NCBI GenBank assembly: GCA_977006965.1
Contig: OZ345357.1
Coordinates: 744,001-808,000, forward strand
Direction: 5' to 3'
Origin: Phymatolithon calcareum
Taxonomy: Eukaryota > Rhodophyta > Florideophyceae > Hapalidiales
Length of the DNA: 64,000 nt
Positions within the stretch are counted from its first letter, which is position 1. Every line of letters starts with the position of its first letter. Positions 33,397 to 43,222 of this stretch are shown here, piece after piece. The notes under the pieces are model-generated. The model did not search any database, was not told where the DNA came from, and worked only from the letters and a program-made list of their open reading frames with translations. Position numbers and translations under genes: made by a program.

Positions 33397-33720
33397 GGCT
33401 CAGCATTTTGTTTGTTTGTTTGTTTATTGCAGGTTATTCGAATTACACAAAGTGTACATTATTCAACATCTAGGGGTCCTCTAAATGCTCCTGATATGGA
33501 TCCATTCCTGGTACTCGCGTATCTGCTTCGCGCTAGTACTGCTGCACACCACTCCACGGCGACACCCGTGTGCCCTGTGCGGAACGTTAATTCAATTCTT
33601 GCTTGTGACAGGACTCGAACCGGCGACCTCAACGTTCCTGCCTGTATCATACCGAAATATGCGCACAAGTGCGCGGAGGCAGTTTTACTACTATACCACA
33701 GGTGGAAGGCTCAGCATTTT
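33397..33720 (-). mobile_element. tRNA-derived SINE, about 298 bp, with 13-bp target-site duplication
   Basis: GGCTCAGCATTTT occurs at 33397-33409 and 33708-33720. Between them, on the minus strand, lies a tRNA-like head: A-box-like TGGTATAGTAG (33698-33688) and a perfect B box GGTTCGAGTCC (33621-33611). An unrelated body of about 180 bases follows, then a tail of CAAA repeats (33410-33430) next to the left duplication. This is the textbook layout of a Pol III SINE. The head does not fold as a tRNA: acceptor strands do not pair and an extra GC-rich hairpin sits between the boxes. No second copy was found in the window. Confidence 0.85.
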
Positions 33721-34445
33721 ATTCTTCTTCGAGGTTCAAGCTGAGCCATGAATGCATGTAAGAAGTTAAACAGAATTCAATTGCGGAGCCGTACAGGGGG
33801 ACTTGCGATGCAATTTAATGGCCGGTGAGGCTGTTGCAGGCCCCTTCGGTGAGCTTAATTGGTCGTCCTATTTCAGCCCGACTGCGTCCTTTCTCCAGAG
33901 GTAGTTCGCTGTGGATACAGTTTGGTATTGCTATCCAACGCTCCCTGTCGACTATTCTGCGTCTTTTTACAGATTATTACTACTTTTTGTCCGAAACATT
34001 TTTACTTGCACATGGTATCTCTGATATCGTGAACAACGTAAGCGCTCGCGTCCAGGATTTCCGTTGCTCTCTTTGTGGCCAGATTTTTTGATCAATCCCT
34101 GGCTGCTCCCTGTGCGGATCCGATCTTCAATGTACTGCACTCCTCTCAACCGCTCCACTAGTGGACAGCAGACCGGTCCTTTTCGTTTCGCCGCTCGTCG
34201 CGCGAGTTTCGCTTCGTCACACATGTCCCCCAATACCATGGCGGCGCATCGTGGCGTTGTGCCACATGCGATGCGCTTATCGATGATTTTAGCCACAGAG
34301 GATGTACATCGGGCCTTTTCGTTTCGAAAATAGAACCGCCGAGTCATCCCATCATCTTGAACACAGATGGTATTAAGAGAACCCGTGGTGAAGCTTCTCT
34401 ACTCAGTTACACCACGCCAATGCCAATGTATTTGTGCTCTCCATC
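33721..34445. other. Gap between SINE and Fanzor relic
   Basis: The largest frame is minus-strand 33967-34347 (126 codons from MTRRFYFRNEKARC), with a helical, basic middle part. It might be a fragment of a DNA-binding or transposon protein, but there is no diagnostic motif. The last 100 bases would hold any promoter of the Fanzor gene. Confidence 0.35.
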
Positions 34446-36685
34446 ATGGCGGAAGAAGATGCAGACGAAGACGGCGTCGGCGGGCGTATGAAGAAGGAGC
34501 TGAACAACTTTGCAAACGTACGCTCCTTCACAAGCTCCCGTATTCGAGTCCGTACGATTACGACCTCTGTGAACGCTTCGGTTCGAGACGGGATAAGCCC
34601 CACGAAGAAAGCCGCTTTGGTGAGCGAGATGAACAAAGACTCTAAATCCCTTGGCACTTTAAGGCATCTTGTGTCAGTATACTTGAACGCCTTTGCGGAT
34701 GCATACGACAACGCCGCAGCCAGAAGTTTAATTTTCCAAGAATTGTTTGTGAACAACCTGTTCACGCTGCTTTCCGGCAAGCAGCTTCGAAAGGCCAACA
34801 AGAACAAACCGAGAAGTTTAGAAGATCCGTCGAATGCCACTGCCGTGCAAATTCGAATGTCTCTTCGGAACTACATTGATGAAAATGACGCCAATCTGTC
34901 ACAAGAAACGTTGACCTTGCTCATGTCTTTTCCCGCAAGGGAAGAGACACGATATGTCGGAGCTTCATTAAGATTCTGATAAGGCACGTTACAGATAATT
35001 TTGAGCAAAGAACCGCCCAGCATTTTATATGCGCAGTGGGTCAAGTTGTCTTACCCTCCCCCGGCGATGAAGGCGCGGAGAACGTGAAGAAGACCTCATC
35101 TGTCGTCAGTAAGGCATGCTATTCCACAACAAGAGCACAGGAAAGCTCTGTTATTTCCTCATGCTGTGGAGAAGATCAACTGCACGCTTGGCGACCGGCT
35201 CTTGAGTCCCTAGTGGACAAGTATCGTCAAGTCTATCAGTCCCTCCGCAACTCTCGAGGAAAGCCGTTGCCGGAAGCTCTCCTCCAAGTCTTGTCGTACT
35301 GTCGGAAGAAAAATGTGGAATTGTTGGACCGCAAGGAGGAGACGTGGTGAACCGTTGATATGCTCCAGGTCCAAATAGTTGCGGCAAAGATCAATGGAAA
35401 GTACAGGAAGGATACGTTTCATTGGCAGCGCGACTTGTTCCTGCGAGTCCCTTTGCCATGCTGGCTCGACTCAGACGAGCTGTTGAAGGAGAAGCATGTT
35501 CTAGCGCTACTGAATGATGTAGCTAAGGAAAGAAAAACCCTCTGGGATTTTCTCAAATCTCCAGGTATGGACTCAGTTCCGAAGCCGTTCTCTCTGCTAC
35601 CCGTGTTTTCCATCCAGCGTGCGTTTGTCCAGTATGACAATTTCGGCATTCGCGCATTAGCACGGAAATTTCTCGGCACCCATGCTTTGCGTGATGCCGA
35701 CTCGCCGGCATGGCGTAAAAGCGTGTTCGACTTTCACGACAAAAAACGCGTATCAAAGCGTTCGCGTGTAAGCGCCAAGGACCCGCTCGTCGCTCGGCGG
35801 GACCCTAAGAAAAACCGCAAGCGACGAAAACTTCTGAAGCAAAAAAGGCGGTTTGATAAATTCATCAGTGTTTGCGCAAGCTCACCATGGGTTGCCAGCG
35901 AAAACCAGCACAAAGTGAACAAGGAGAACCCGACGGTCCCTGTGCCCTGGCTTGTGAACTCTATCAGAACGGATGCACTTCAAGTCAAGCTAACTCTGGC
36001 TCCCATCGTGGAGGAGCCTAGCGATTCGGAAACCGAGAGCGACTCCGATTGTGAGCAAATGGCTGCCACATGTTCAACACTCCTTCCTCCAGGCGTCTCT
36101 GAGATCGTACAGGAGAGGTGGAAGGGTATACACGAACATTTCGCCTCACCGAGCACCGCAGAGGGCTTTTCCGGCATGTCGGAAGACAGGCAGCGACGAA
36201 GGTTTGCACGTTTTTGTGCGCGGCAGAGAAATGTGCACAATATGGCAACAAGAATCGCGTTTGGAGAAGAGCTCGAGTTGCTAAGGATGGAGCGCGGTAA
36301 GATGAAACGGATGAGGAAGAAGGTACTTTGTTCACAACGGAGAGTTGTGTTTTTCGGCGTAGTCATGGTTGACCATGGGCGGCCGGGTCCATGCCCTCAA
36401 AAGCACCTCTTGCGATCGCTGGCCCTGATGGTTCCTGTTGTTCTCACCGACGAGTTCAGAACATCTATGTGCTGTCACTCGTGCGGCTTTCTGCTGAGAA
36501 AAGACAAAGGTTCAAGAGTGTTTCGTTGCAACAACAACCGAGAGGACTTGGATAACACTTGTATTGTGAAGAAGATCGACCGCGACGCCAATGCTGCTGC
36601 CAATATCGGCACTTGTGGACTTAAGGAGCTGCTGGGATTCCCACGTCCTCCGCATCTGACAAGAACCGGTTCCATTCCGTCCTAG
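34446..36685 (+). pseudogene. Fanzor-type (eukaryotic TnpB homologue) nuclease gene, broken
   Basis: Coding sequence runs from ATG at 34446 to TAG at 36685, but with a one-base frameshift near 34965 and an in-frame TGA at 35348-35350; after both breaks protein-like sequence continues. The C-terminus is diagnostic. RuvC-II appears as VVLTDEFRTS (Glu codon 36452-36454), the zinc ribbon as CCHSCG...RC...C (36470-36575), and RuvC-III as DRDANAAANI (Asp codon 36584-36586). Upstream, SIRTDALQV matches the IRTDG-like strand before RuvC-I. The expected RuvC-I DPG is not seen; LLPPGVSEI lies where it should be. Fanzors are RNA-guided DNA nucleases carried by eukaryotic transposons. The breaks and missing aspartate indicate a relic. 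Introns do not explain them, because the frames abut without splice sites. No transposase gene or clear element ends were found. Confidence 0.75.
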
Positions 36686-36728
36686 ATTTTACTTCTGTAG
36701 TACATACTTTTCTGATTATTACATCGTC

Positions 36729-36790
36729 GAGGGCACCAGTACCCTCCGGGGATCACTGGCACTTTCGGCGGTGACACTGTACATTTGTAC
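36729..36790 (+). other. Cluster of three hairpins just after the Fanzor stop
   Basis: GAGGG/CCCTC (36729-36746), TCAC/GTGA (36753-36774) and GTAC/GTAC (36779-36790) follow one another starting 43 bases after the stop codon. In TnpB and Fanzor loci the guide (omega) RNA scaffold comes from the 3' end of the gene and adjoining sequence, so the position is suggestive. I cannot compute folding energy or compare relatives, so the RNA assignment is inference. Confidence 0.3.
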
Positions 36791-37057
36791 GGCCATGATC
36801 AACACGGATAAATCTCGACCATTACGTCCCCCATAGAAACCTAAATGGTTAATGTAGATGAGTCAAAGATTACATGCTGTGACATGATGCATTTTTGGAT
36901 ATAAAGTATCAGCAGACACTGGGGGCACAGGACGGCGTCCTGAGTGCCTCAAGCACCAAAAAATGCCGTAGCTCTATTGAGTGACAGAAGTACTATCAGC
37001 TAGTTTTGCACTGGAGGTGCTCTTAGATAGCTTGTTCCAGCCCGATCGCGCCATAGA
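36791..37057. other. Gap, no gene seen
   Basis: Sequence between the Fanzor 3' flank and the next retroposon. No open frame or repeat recognised. Confidence 0.5.
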
Positions 37058-37204
37058 TGCAGAGGGCAAGTTTTTTTTTGATTGGAGTTTATTTAAAAGC
37101 CTCACAGTCTTACGAATATACGGGCAAGGCTTCCTCAGTTGCTACCTTCCAGTGTGTAGACCGTTGAAACCTACCGCCTTCCATAGGCGGTGCAGAGGGC
37201 AAGT
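37058..37204 (-). mobile_element. Truncated retroposon copy with 14-bp target-site duplication
   Basis: TGCAGAGGGCAAGT occurs at 37058-37071 and 37191-37204. On the minus strand the insert of about 119 bases starts with a small hairpin (CCGCCT/AGGCGG), then matches the last 100 bases of the 4736-5285 retroposon, including GAGGAAGCC, TTTTAAATAAACT and a final run of nine A. It is therefore a 5'-truncated member of that family. The first 20 or so bases do not match and may be filler or an inverted end, as often seen at truncated LINE-type insertions. Confidence 0.85.
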
Positions 37205-39343
37205 GTTCCAAGCCACACAAAATTATTCACTGGTTGAAGCAAGAGGAAGGTCAATTTGAATATTTTTAAAAAGATGCAGAAGTAGCTGGGCTTTCCATGC
37301 ATGTGGACAGAGTGATCTAGGCCGCTTAAGTATTTGTCAGATTGGCTATTTTCGAAAGCGATTGTTCGATCAAGAATTATTTCAACGAATCTACCAATAA
37401 CGGATTGTGCAACCGTGAGAGTGTGAAGGTAAGTAAAAACGGTCAGCTATGGGGCACTGTTTTTGGACCCCTACTGTACCGTATCAGCATTTCGCCATAT
37501 TCCCATATGATTGCAAGCAAGCGTATTAAACGTTCGAATATGTAGTGCAATCAAGCCAGCCTTCCAAGAGGGAAGGATCGATTCATTGCACTTGTGTCAT
37601 TTCTTTTACCTTCATAACGACTGCTTTTGAGGGGTGCGAAACATGATTCGAAAAACATGGCGTAAGGACATTTTTGTCTTTTAGATTCTGTGCCTGCGGA
37701 TCCACATTGCCCTGGTGGAAATAGCATGGCACGAAAGCCAGCGAGTGCACTCCGCTGCGTGCACGTACTACTAAGAGCATTGTATCGAAAAAAACGAGCT
37801 CAATCATACTCGTACTCACCACTCCCTTAAACTATAAATGTCTTCGTTCTTTTTCGTCTAATTTCCTTTTATAATCCCCCTCGCTGGCGACTCGAAGCAT
37901 ATTCGAGAATTTGCCCCCACTTCCTACGCCAGGGCCGTCCGCGGAAAAGACGCACATTGTCCGTTGGGGCAATTATGCATTGAGTGTTCTGCATAGGTCT
38001 ACCTTAAGGCGACATTTGGAAACTGCGGTTGCACGAGGGCCGACAAAGTATCCCACGATATAGCCACATCATATGTGTCGCAAGATTGTAAATCTCAGTC
38101 GCTCGACGGAAATGTCGGCCTCCTCCAACATGCGCCTAATATGACAGATCCCCCATCAAAGAGGCGCTCACAATAATTTCTCTCTCAATGTCCAAGTGTT
38201 GCCACCAGTTCGGCCATTGCGGAGCTACTTGCTTTTTCGGAACCGCATCTGCTCCGCCATCGCGCAGAAAAAGCTAATCACCAGCGAGCGCAGACAAAGT
38301 TCAATCGGAACACCGAAGGCGTTTGGCGCGCTTCGTTGGGGACATGGAGAAACCCGACAATTTTCCACGCGCCTTGACACATGCCTTGCCGTCGATAATT
38401 GAGCGCGGTCGCGGCGGGAGTCAGTGCGGATTCGGGATGGGATCGCGGAGATCGTACAGTAGGCAGGTACGGATTCGCAGTCGCGACGTGGGCCCATGAT
38501 CATGATGGTGCGCTAGCGTGACGCGCGCCGTGTGCCCCGTGCAATCGTGCCACCACCGGTGCTCTGGATGCGGCACGTGATAACGGTATGACTAGTTTGT
38601 ACGTGATCGCCGTGCAATGGGCGGTCGCCAAGTACGACCGCGCCATCGCTCAGCTAGCCCGGATGCGGTGGCTGTCGTGCTCGGCAGCGCCCCTATGCAT
38701 AGCCAGGGCGAGCAGCGGGAAGGAATACGCGTTGCACGCAATGTTTGGCGTGATGCGGTGTCACGGGATCCGTATGTGTGTTTGTTCACAGTGCCTGTCC
38801 ATCTGCGGCGCGGCATTCTTACACAACGGCGTGTTCCCAGCACAGCCTCCTGCCGCTACAGCTCATCGAGGCGCCATCCGCTCTCTTCTTAAGGAGTAGC
38901 GAGCGTTCCCCGCCGCCACAAGTCCTTCAATATGCCGCTACAACTGCGTCCACTCGCTCGCTTATTGCTCAGACAGACGTCCTTCAAACCACCGACACCA
39001 CAACCTTCTCGAGCCCGCCCCGCCAGCCAGGATAAGTACTCCTTTGCCCGCCCGGTGTCGTGCACCCACTTGCTTGCGCCGCCGGAAGCAGCGTCCTTCA
39101 CGGTCATTTTACCCCGCTCCTGCGTTTGCACTGCATTATATCCATTGTCACGGGCACGTCGCCTTCGCAACTGTCGCTGCTACGACGTAACTTGTTTTTC
39201 ACGATATAAGCTGCAGTTCAACCTGATTCGGTGAGGTCTTCGTCGCCAACGCCATTCACTGCAACCAACCAAACATACGGCAAAGTTTTCAGATCGGGAA
39301 CAGGCGAAAAGACAGCTTATTTGCATCGACAAACAGAGCGAGG
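37205..39343. other. Intergenic, no supported gene; GC-rich right half
   Basis: 37205-38150 is AT-rich with short frames only. 38200-39240 is GC-rich and has frames of 70-100 codons on both strands (for example 38588-38899 plus), none with a motif. The last 100 bases are likely the 5' UTR of the zinc-finger gene. Confidence 0.45.
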
Positions 39344-39733
39344 ATGTCTCGAAAAGCAAATTCCTCTACAAAGTCGAACAAGCTCGGGATTGATTTCATT
39401 ATTCACCCTGAGAATGTGTCGACCAGAGGCGGATCAAGCCGTAGGACTGAGGCGGAACGACGACACAAATGCTCACTGTGCCTTAAAGGTTTCTTATCCA
39501 AGGGCGACCTGTCGAAACACGTGAGATCAGTACATGACAAGCAACGACCGTACGAGTGCGACCAATGCGAACAGGACTTTTCGGTGCGTGGTAACTTGAA
39601 CAAGCATAAGAAGCGGAAGCACGAGGAAGGCCGACAATACAAGTGTCCGAAAAAGGGATGCGAGTCTTGGTTTGCCACGTCGGACGGAGCACAGCGACAC
39701 GTGCAACAGGTGCACAACGGGAAGCGGACTTGA
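39344..39733 (+). CDS. Small C2H2 zinc-finger protein
   Basis: 129 residues from ATG to TGA. Three classical C2H2 fingers run in tandem: CSLC-x12-H-x4-H, CDQC-x12-H-x4-H, and C-x4-C-x12-H-x4-H starting CPKKGC. Linkers are short (KQRPYE, GRQYK), close to the TGEKP type, so DNA binding is plausible. The N-terminal 45 residues are basic and Ser-rich with no other domain. The protein ends right after the third finger, so it lacks an obvious effector region; it may be an intact small factor or a fragment of an expanded family. A nuclear DNA-binding role is inference from the fingers. Confidence 0.8.
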   Translation: MSRKANSSTKSNKLGIDFIIHPENVSTRGGSSRRTEAERRHKCSLCLKGFLSKGDLSKHVRSVHDKQRPYECDQCEQDFSVRGNLNKHKKRKHEEGRQYKCPKKGCESWFATSDGAQRHVQQVHNGKRT

Positions 39734-40577
39734 TCGTGCAGCAGCATTTTGCGCGGCTCACCGATGGTGCGACCGAGCATTGTGCCCAGCACAAACAAGA
39801 ATCGTGTCACTACCCATATTTTTCCGTGCCCTGGTGTTGACTGGAGTCGGTGGCGTTTGTGTGTGCCACCGCTTCGGAGATGTTGTTGTGTTGCTCTTCG
39901 CTGCCTGAGGCTGTGCTGGACCTGCAGGTGGTGCCCGTGGTTATGGCAGCACCGATAAGTAGTTGTTATGTTCCTTCCCTTCCCTGGTGGTAGAGATTAC
40001 ATTTGTCGAGAAACAAAACGAAAAATTTTAGACCAGTTTGGTGAAAATTCTTAATCAGGAGATAGCTTTTTCTCTTGGTGAGGTACACTGAAATGAAACG
40101 CCAATTATTAAAAGAACTAAACTGAAGGACAAGTCATTTTTATCGAAACGAAAACGAATTCCTGGACGATTTGGAAGGGGGAATGACATGAGCATTGAAA
40201 AGAAGTGTGCCGTGAGAGACCCCTAGTCGTACTCAAGTTTCTAGAGAATACATCAGACGCTCACCTTACGTGCGAGCGATCTTTACCCAAGAAAGAAAGA
40301 AATGAACTCCGGACTTCATTTCAGTTACTTTTTGAAGAAGCACAGGCACCTGCAGGCTTAGAGACAGACACAGTTATCTTTCTTTTCATATGCCTTAGAA
40401 AGTCAGAAGCCATTCTCCCTTCTTCTTTCTGCGTCTTCTGAGATCTCTTCCACCAGTCTATGCGGCTCTCTGGAGGACAGTGGGGGATACGGTTGTGACG
40501 AAGTACAACCAACGAGAAAATCATTGTGGTCTTTTTAATTGAGCAAAAGATTTCCTGCTATAGAGTCTTCTGTATCT

Positions 40578-40695
40578 TAATTGCTCATTGACTGAATGAA
40601 AACGGTAAGGGAACAGCTGCTTCAATGCACACCATTAAAGCTGTGCATTGAAGCAGCCGTTCTCTTACCTTTTTCATTCAGTCAATGAGCAATTA
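40578..40695. repeat. Long hairpin: 54-bp arms, 10-base loop
   Basis: Left arm 40578-40631 (TAATTGCTCATTGACTGAAT...) and right arm 40642-40695 are inverted copies with three mismatches in 54. The loop is CCATTAAAGC. No ORF is involved and no target duplication is visible. It could be a small foldback transposon or a transcribed hairpin resembling a small-RNA precursor. Confidence 0.85.
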
Positions 40696-42763
40696 CCTTG
40701 TGCGGACTTGCTGAGTGCTGCCGCTCGGGTTTAATAGATGCAGCTAGCGAAAAAGATACCGTCTACCCGGCAAGTACGAATACTTGCGCTCGCTCTGTGA
40801 TAGTCGGTGTAAAGCTTAGCTTGCAATTCGTGTTACTCACCAAATATGTCCCTATCAAACTTGATGCAGAACTATTGACCTCATCTAGAGCTCGTTCAGC
40901 ATAGGTGATTTACTGCTATCCAGGAAGGGGTTTTTCAATTTTCATTCTAAAGGTAATGATTATTCTCGACCTTTTCTCCGAATCTCTGTTCGAGCTGAGC
41001 AGTGCACATCGGACGGAATCACCAGTGTGGTTCAGATGTGATTCTGGAATAAAGAATAACTATGGGCCAAGTACGCATGACGAGTAGTAGAAGTAAGTGA
41101 ATTAAAAAAGAAATGAGTATGTTGCGATTGGCCGATTGTTGTGCAGAGCTAAAAATGCGTCTGCATTTGGTGTTAAAACAATCGGGAAGGGTGCAGAGAG
41201 AGTGCAATAGTGCGGAATGTTGCACAGGAGGCCGATTGGATGACAGCGCGATGCAACACTGATTCATCCGAGCACGCACACCGGCGAGAGAGCGGGAAGA
41301 CATTACGTGCGCTGCGACGAACGGACAAGGACGTACTGTACGAGAAAAAAACCAGAACATCATCACGATGACCACGGCATGAAGCCGTCGTTGTTGTCCT
41401 CGGTTCCGCGCCGGCAGTGCGCTGAGCAGAGGCGCCCGGCTGCAAGGAGCGTGTACGTGCTTGGCCGCAGAAGCATCGTGATTGGGCGGCGAAGATGAGA
41501 TAGGAAGACGAAAGTAAATTTGGGGAATATTTGAGAAAGTTGCTAGACTGGTCAACGGCGGGTTGCTTTCGGGCGCCGAATTGAGGTGCAGTTCGAAGAT
41601 CTGCAACACTGATTCGGAACGCACATATCATATGTCCGACGTGACTGGGAATGGAAGTGAGGTACCAGTGCAGGAGAGTTGAGGAAGGTTCAACGGTTGC
41701 TAATTGAATTAAGCCAGGTTTTAACTTCACAATTTTAACGCATAAACTCTCAATGACATGAGGAAAAATAACTTTCTTCTGCTCTAGGGTTTTGCATCAC
41801 GTGACCGACAGCAGGTATCATATCAAACAAGCAATCGGCGCTCTGTTGATGTCCACTACCCTTTACAGTACTGTACAGTAGACGTCATTCTTGCACGACG
41901 GTCACGTCACAAGCCTGTCCAAGATGGAGCTTCCCTCGCTTCTGGTTTTGCTCACGACTCCACATACTGTATGTTATGCGTGATTTTGTGCGCGTCTGCA
42001 GCCTCCAAGGCCCGAAGCTGACTCTGCAGTCGGAGGTCGAATCCTCTGTTTCTCCCTACGATATTTCAGCCATCATTCGACATTCCCATCCATCGTCCCA
42101 GCTCAAAGCCCCTCATTAGGGCCAGTGCATGTTGTTCGCACAGGCGCAGCTTGATTCGCGGCATCGGAACATCTGAATAGCTTATACAACAACATACTGT
42201 AATATCTCTTGTAGATAGCTCCATTCCCAGCACGATACCTGTGTATCTGGCCAAGTAACCAGGGTGCACTTCTCTAAGCAAACTGCACACATCTAAACTC
42301 AAATAAAATTTACTGTCCAATTCTAAACGCATGATGAAATCCCATAGATTTCCTCCGCTATCGCGGAGGAAACCTATCTACCGTACAACATTTGTACGGA
42401 CCAGGAGATAGTACAACGCGACCGCTATGCATGCAATTGGCACTGTTCAAAGTCGTTTGTTGTATGCGATTGGGCTATATTAGCGCAAATATCATGCCAA
42501 TTTCTCCATACGCTGCTTCGCACCACCCCCGGTGCCTCTGTTGCCCCAAATGATCTCTTTTTCACTCTCATCGCAGCGCACGACTCGGGTACAAGTGCAA
42601 AATCTCTCGCCGATCTCTCTCCTCCCACGGCAGCAAACATTGCACATCCGTGATCTTCCGCCCTCATAACCGCGCCTTGTGCGTCACGCATTCCTGTCCT
42701 CAATTCTCGCGCATCTGCTTCGCTCTTCGCCGCCGTCCAACCAAGTCCAAACCCACTCCCCCA

Positions 42764-42776
42764 CCCCCCCCCCCCC
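42764..42776. repeat. Homopolymer C13 tract
   Basis: Thirteen C in a row, preceded by CCCCCA. The complementary strand is a G-tract able to form a quadruplex; also a spot prone to sequencing error. Confidence 0.9.
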
Positions 42777-42941
42777 TCCAGCCGCCTCATACCCTCGTCT
42801 GACGCATTTCTTCTTGTCCCAGCAGATCTGAGTCAAGCGGGTATGTGCATGCCTCTTCTCAGCTGTGTCATTCGCGTTTACGACCCATCTTGCGTGCGCC
42901 TATCACTGCGCCCCTCTTCCCTTTCATCTGCTTGCAGCCAC

Positions 42942-43222
42942 ACAAGTGGGGGTTGTGCACCGGCTGCGAGGGATGACATGAGCCCGAGGGCATGATATTC
43001 AACCGAGGCGCAGCCGAGGTCCGAATATCATGGCCTGAGGGCGATTGTCATCCCGAGAGTACGGTGCACAACACGCTTGTCAACCGGATGAGAAACAAGT
43101 GGAAAATAAGGATTTCGTACGAGTGTCCTATCAAAGCTGCTATGTCATCCCTAGGGATGACATAGAAGCAATCAGTTACAAGAGGAAGCCGATGTCTTCC
43201 CCCTCAGCCGGTTGACAACGCC
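42942..43222. repeat. Compound foldback element
   Basis: 42942-43080 is a foldback: ACAAGTG..GTTGTGCACCG at the left end faces CGGTGCACAAC..CTTGT at the right, and inside it GGGATGACA, GGGCATGATATTC and a CCGAGG-rich core are also mirrored. Directly after it, GTCAACCGGATGAG (43079-43092) faces CTCAGCCGGTTGAC (about 43203-43216), and between those lies a perfect 26-bp palindrome made of CTATGTCATCCCT and its complement (about 43139-43164). Both halves share GGGATGACAT, so they are probably two related or nested MITE-like units. Confidence 0.75.

Noticed and set aside
33600-33700. Functional tRNA gene on the minus strand (A and B boxes)
   Set aside because: Acceptor strands do not pair, the T-stem has a mismatch, the A-B spacing is too long, and the segment lies inside an exact target duplication with a CAAA tail; it is the head of a SINE.
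34446-36685. Introns as the explanation for the broken Fanzor frames
   Set aside because: The frames meet without donor or acceptor sites and the TGA lies between otherwise continuous codons in one frame; mutation is simpler.
41019-41730. Two overlapping minus-strand ORFs of 185-201 codons
   Set aside because: Neither has a motif, both are Ser/Pro/Arg-rich in a way typical of non-coding frames, and they overlap in different frames.
42425-42790. 121-codon minus-strand ORF starting in a G-tract
   Set aside because: Its N-terminus is the translation of the C13 tract and no motif follows.
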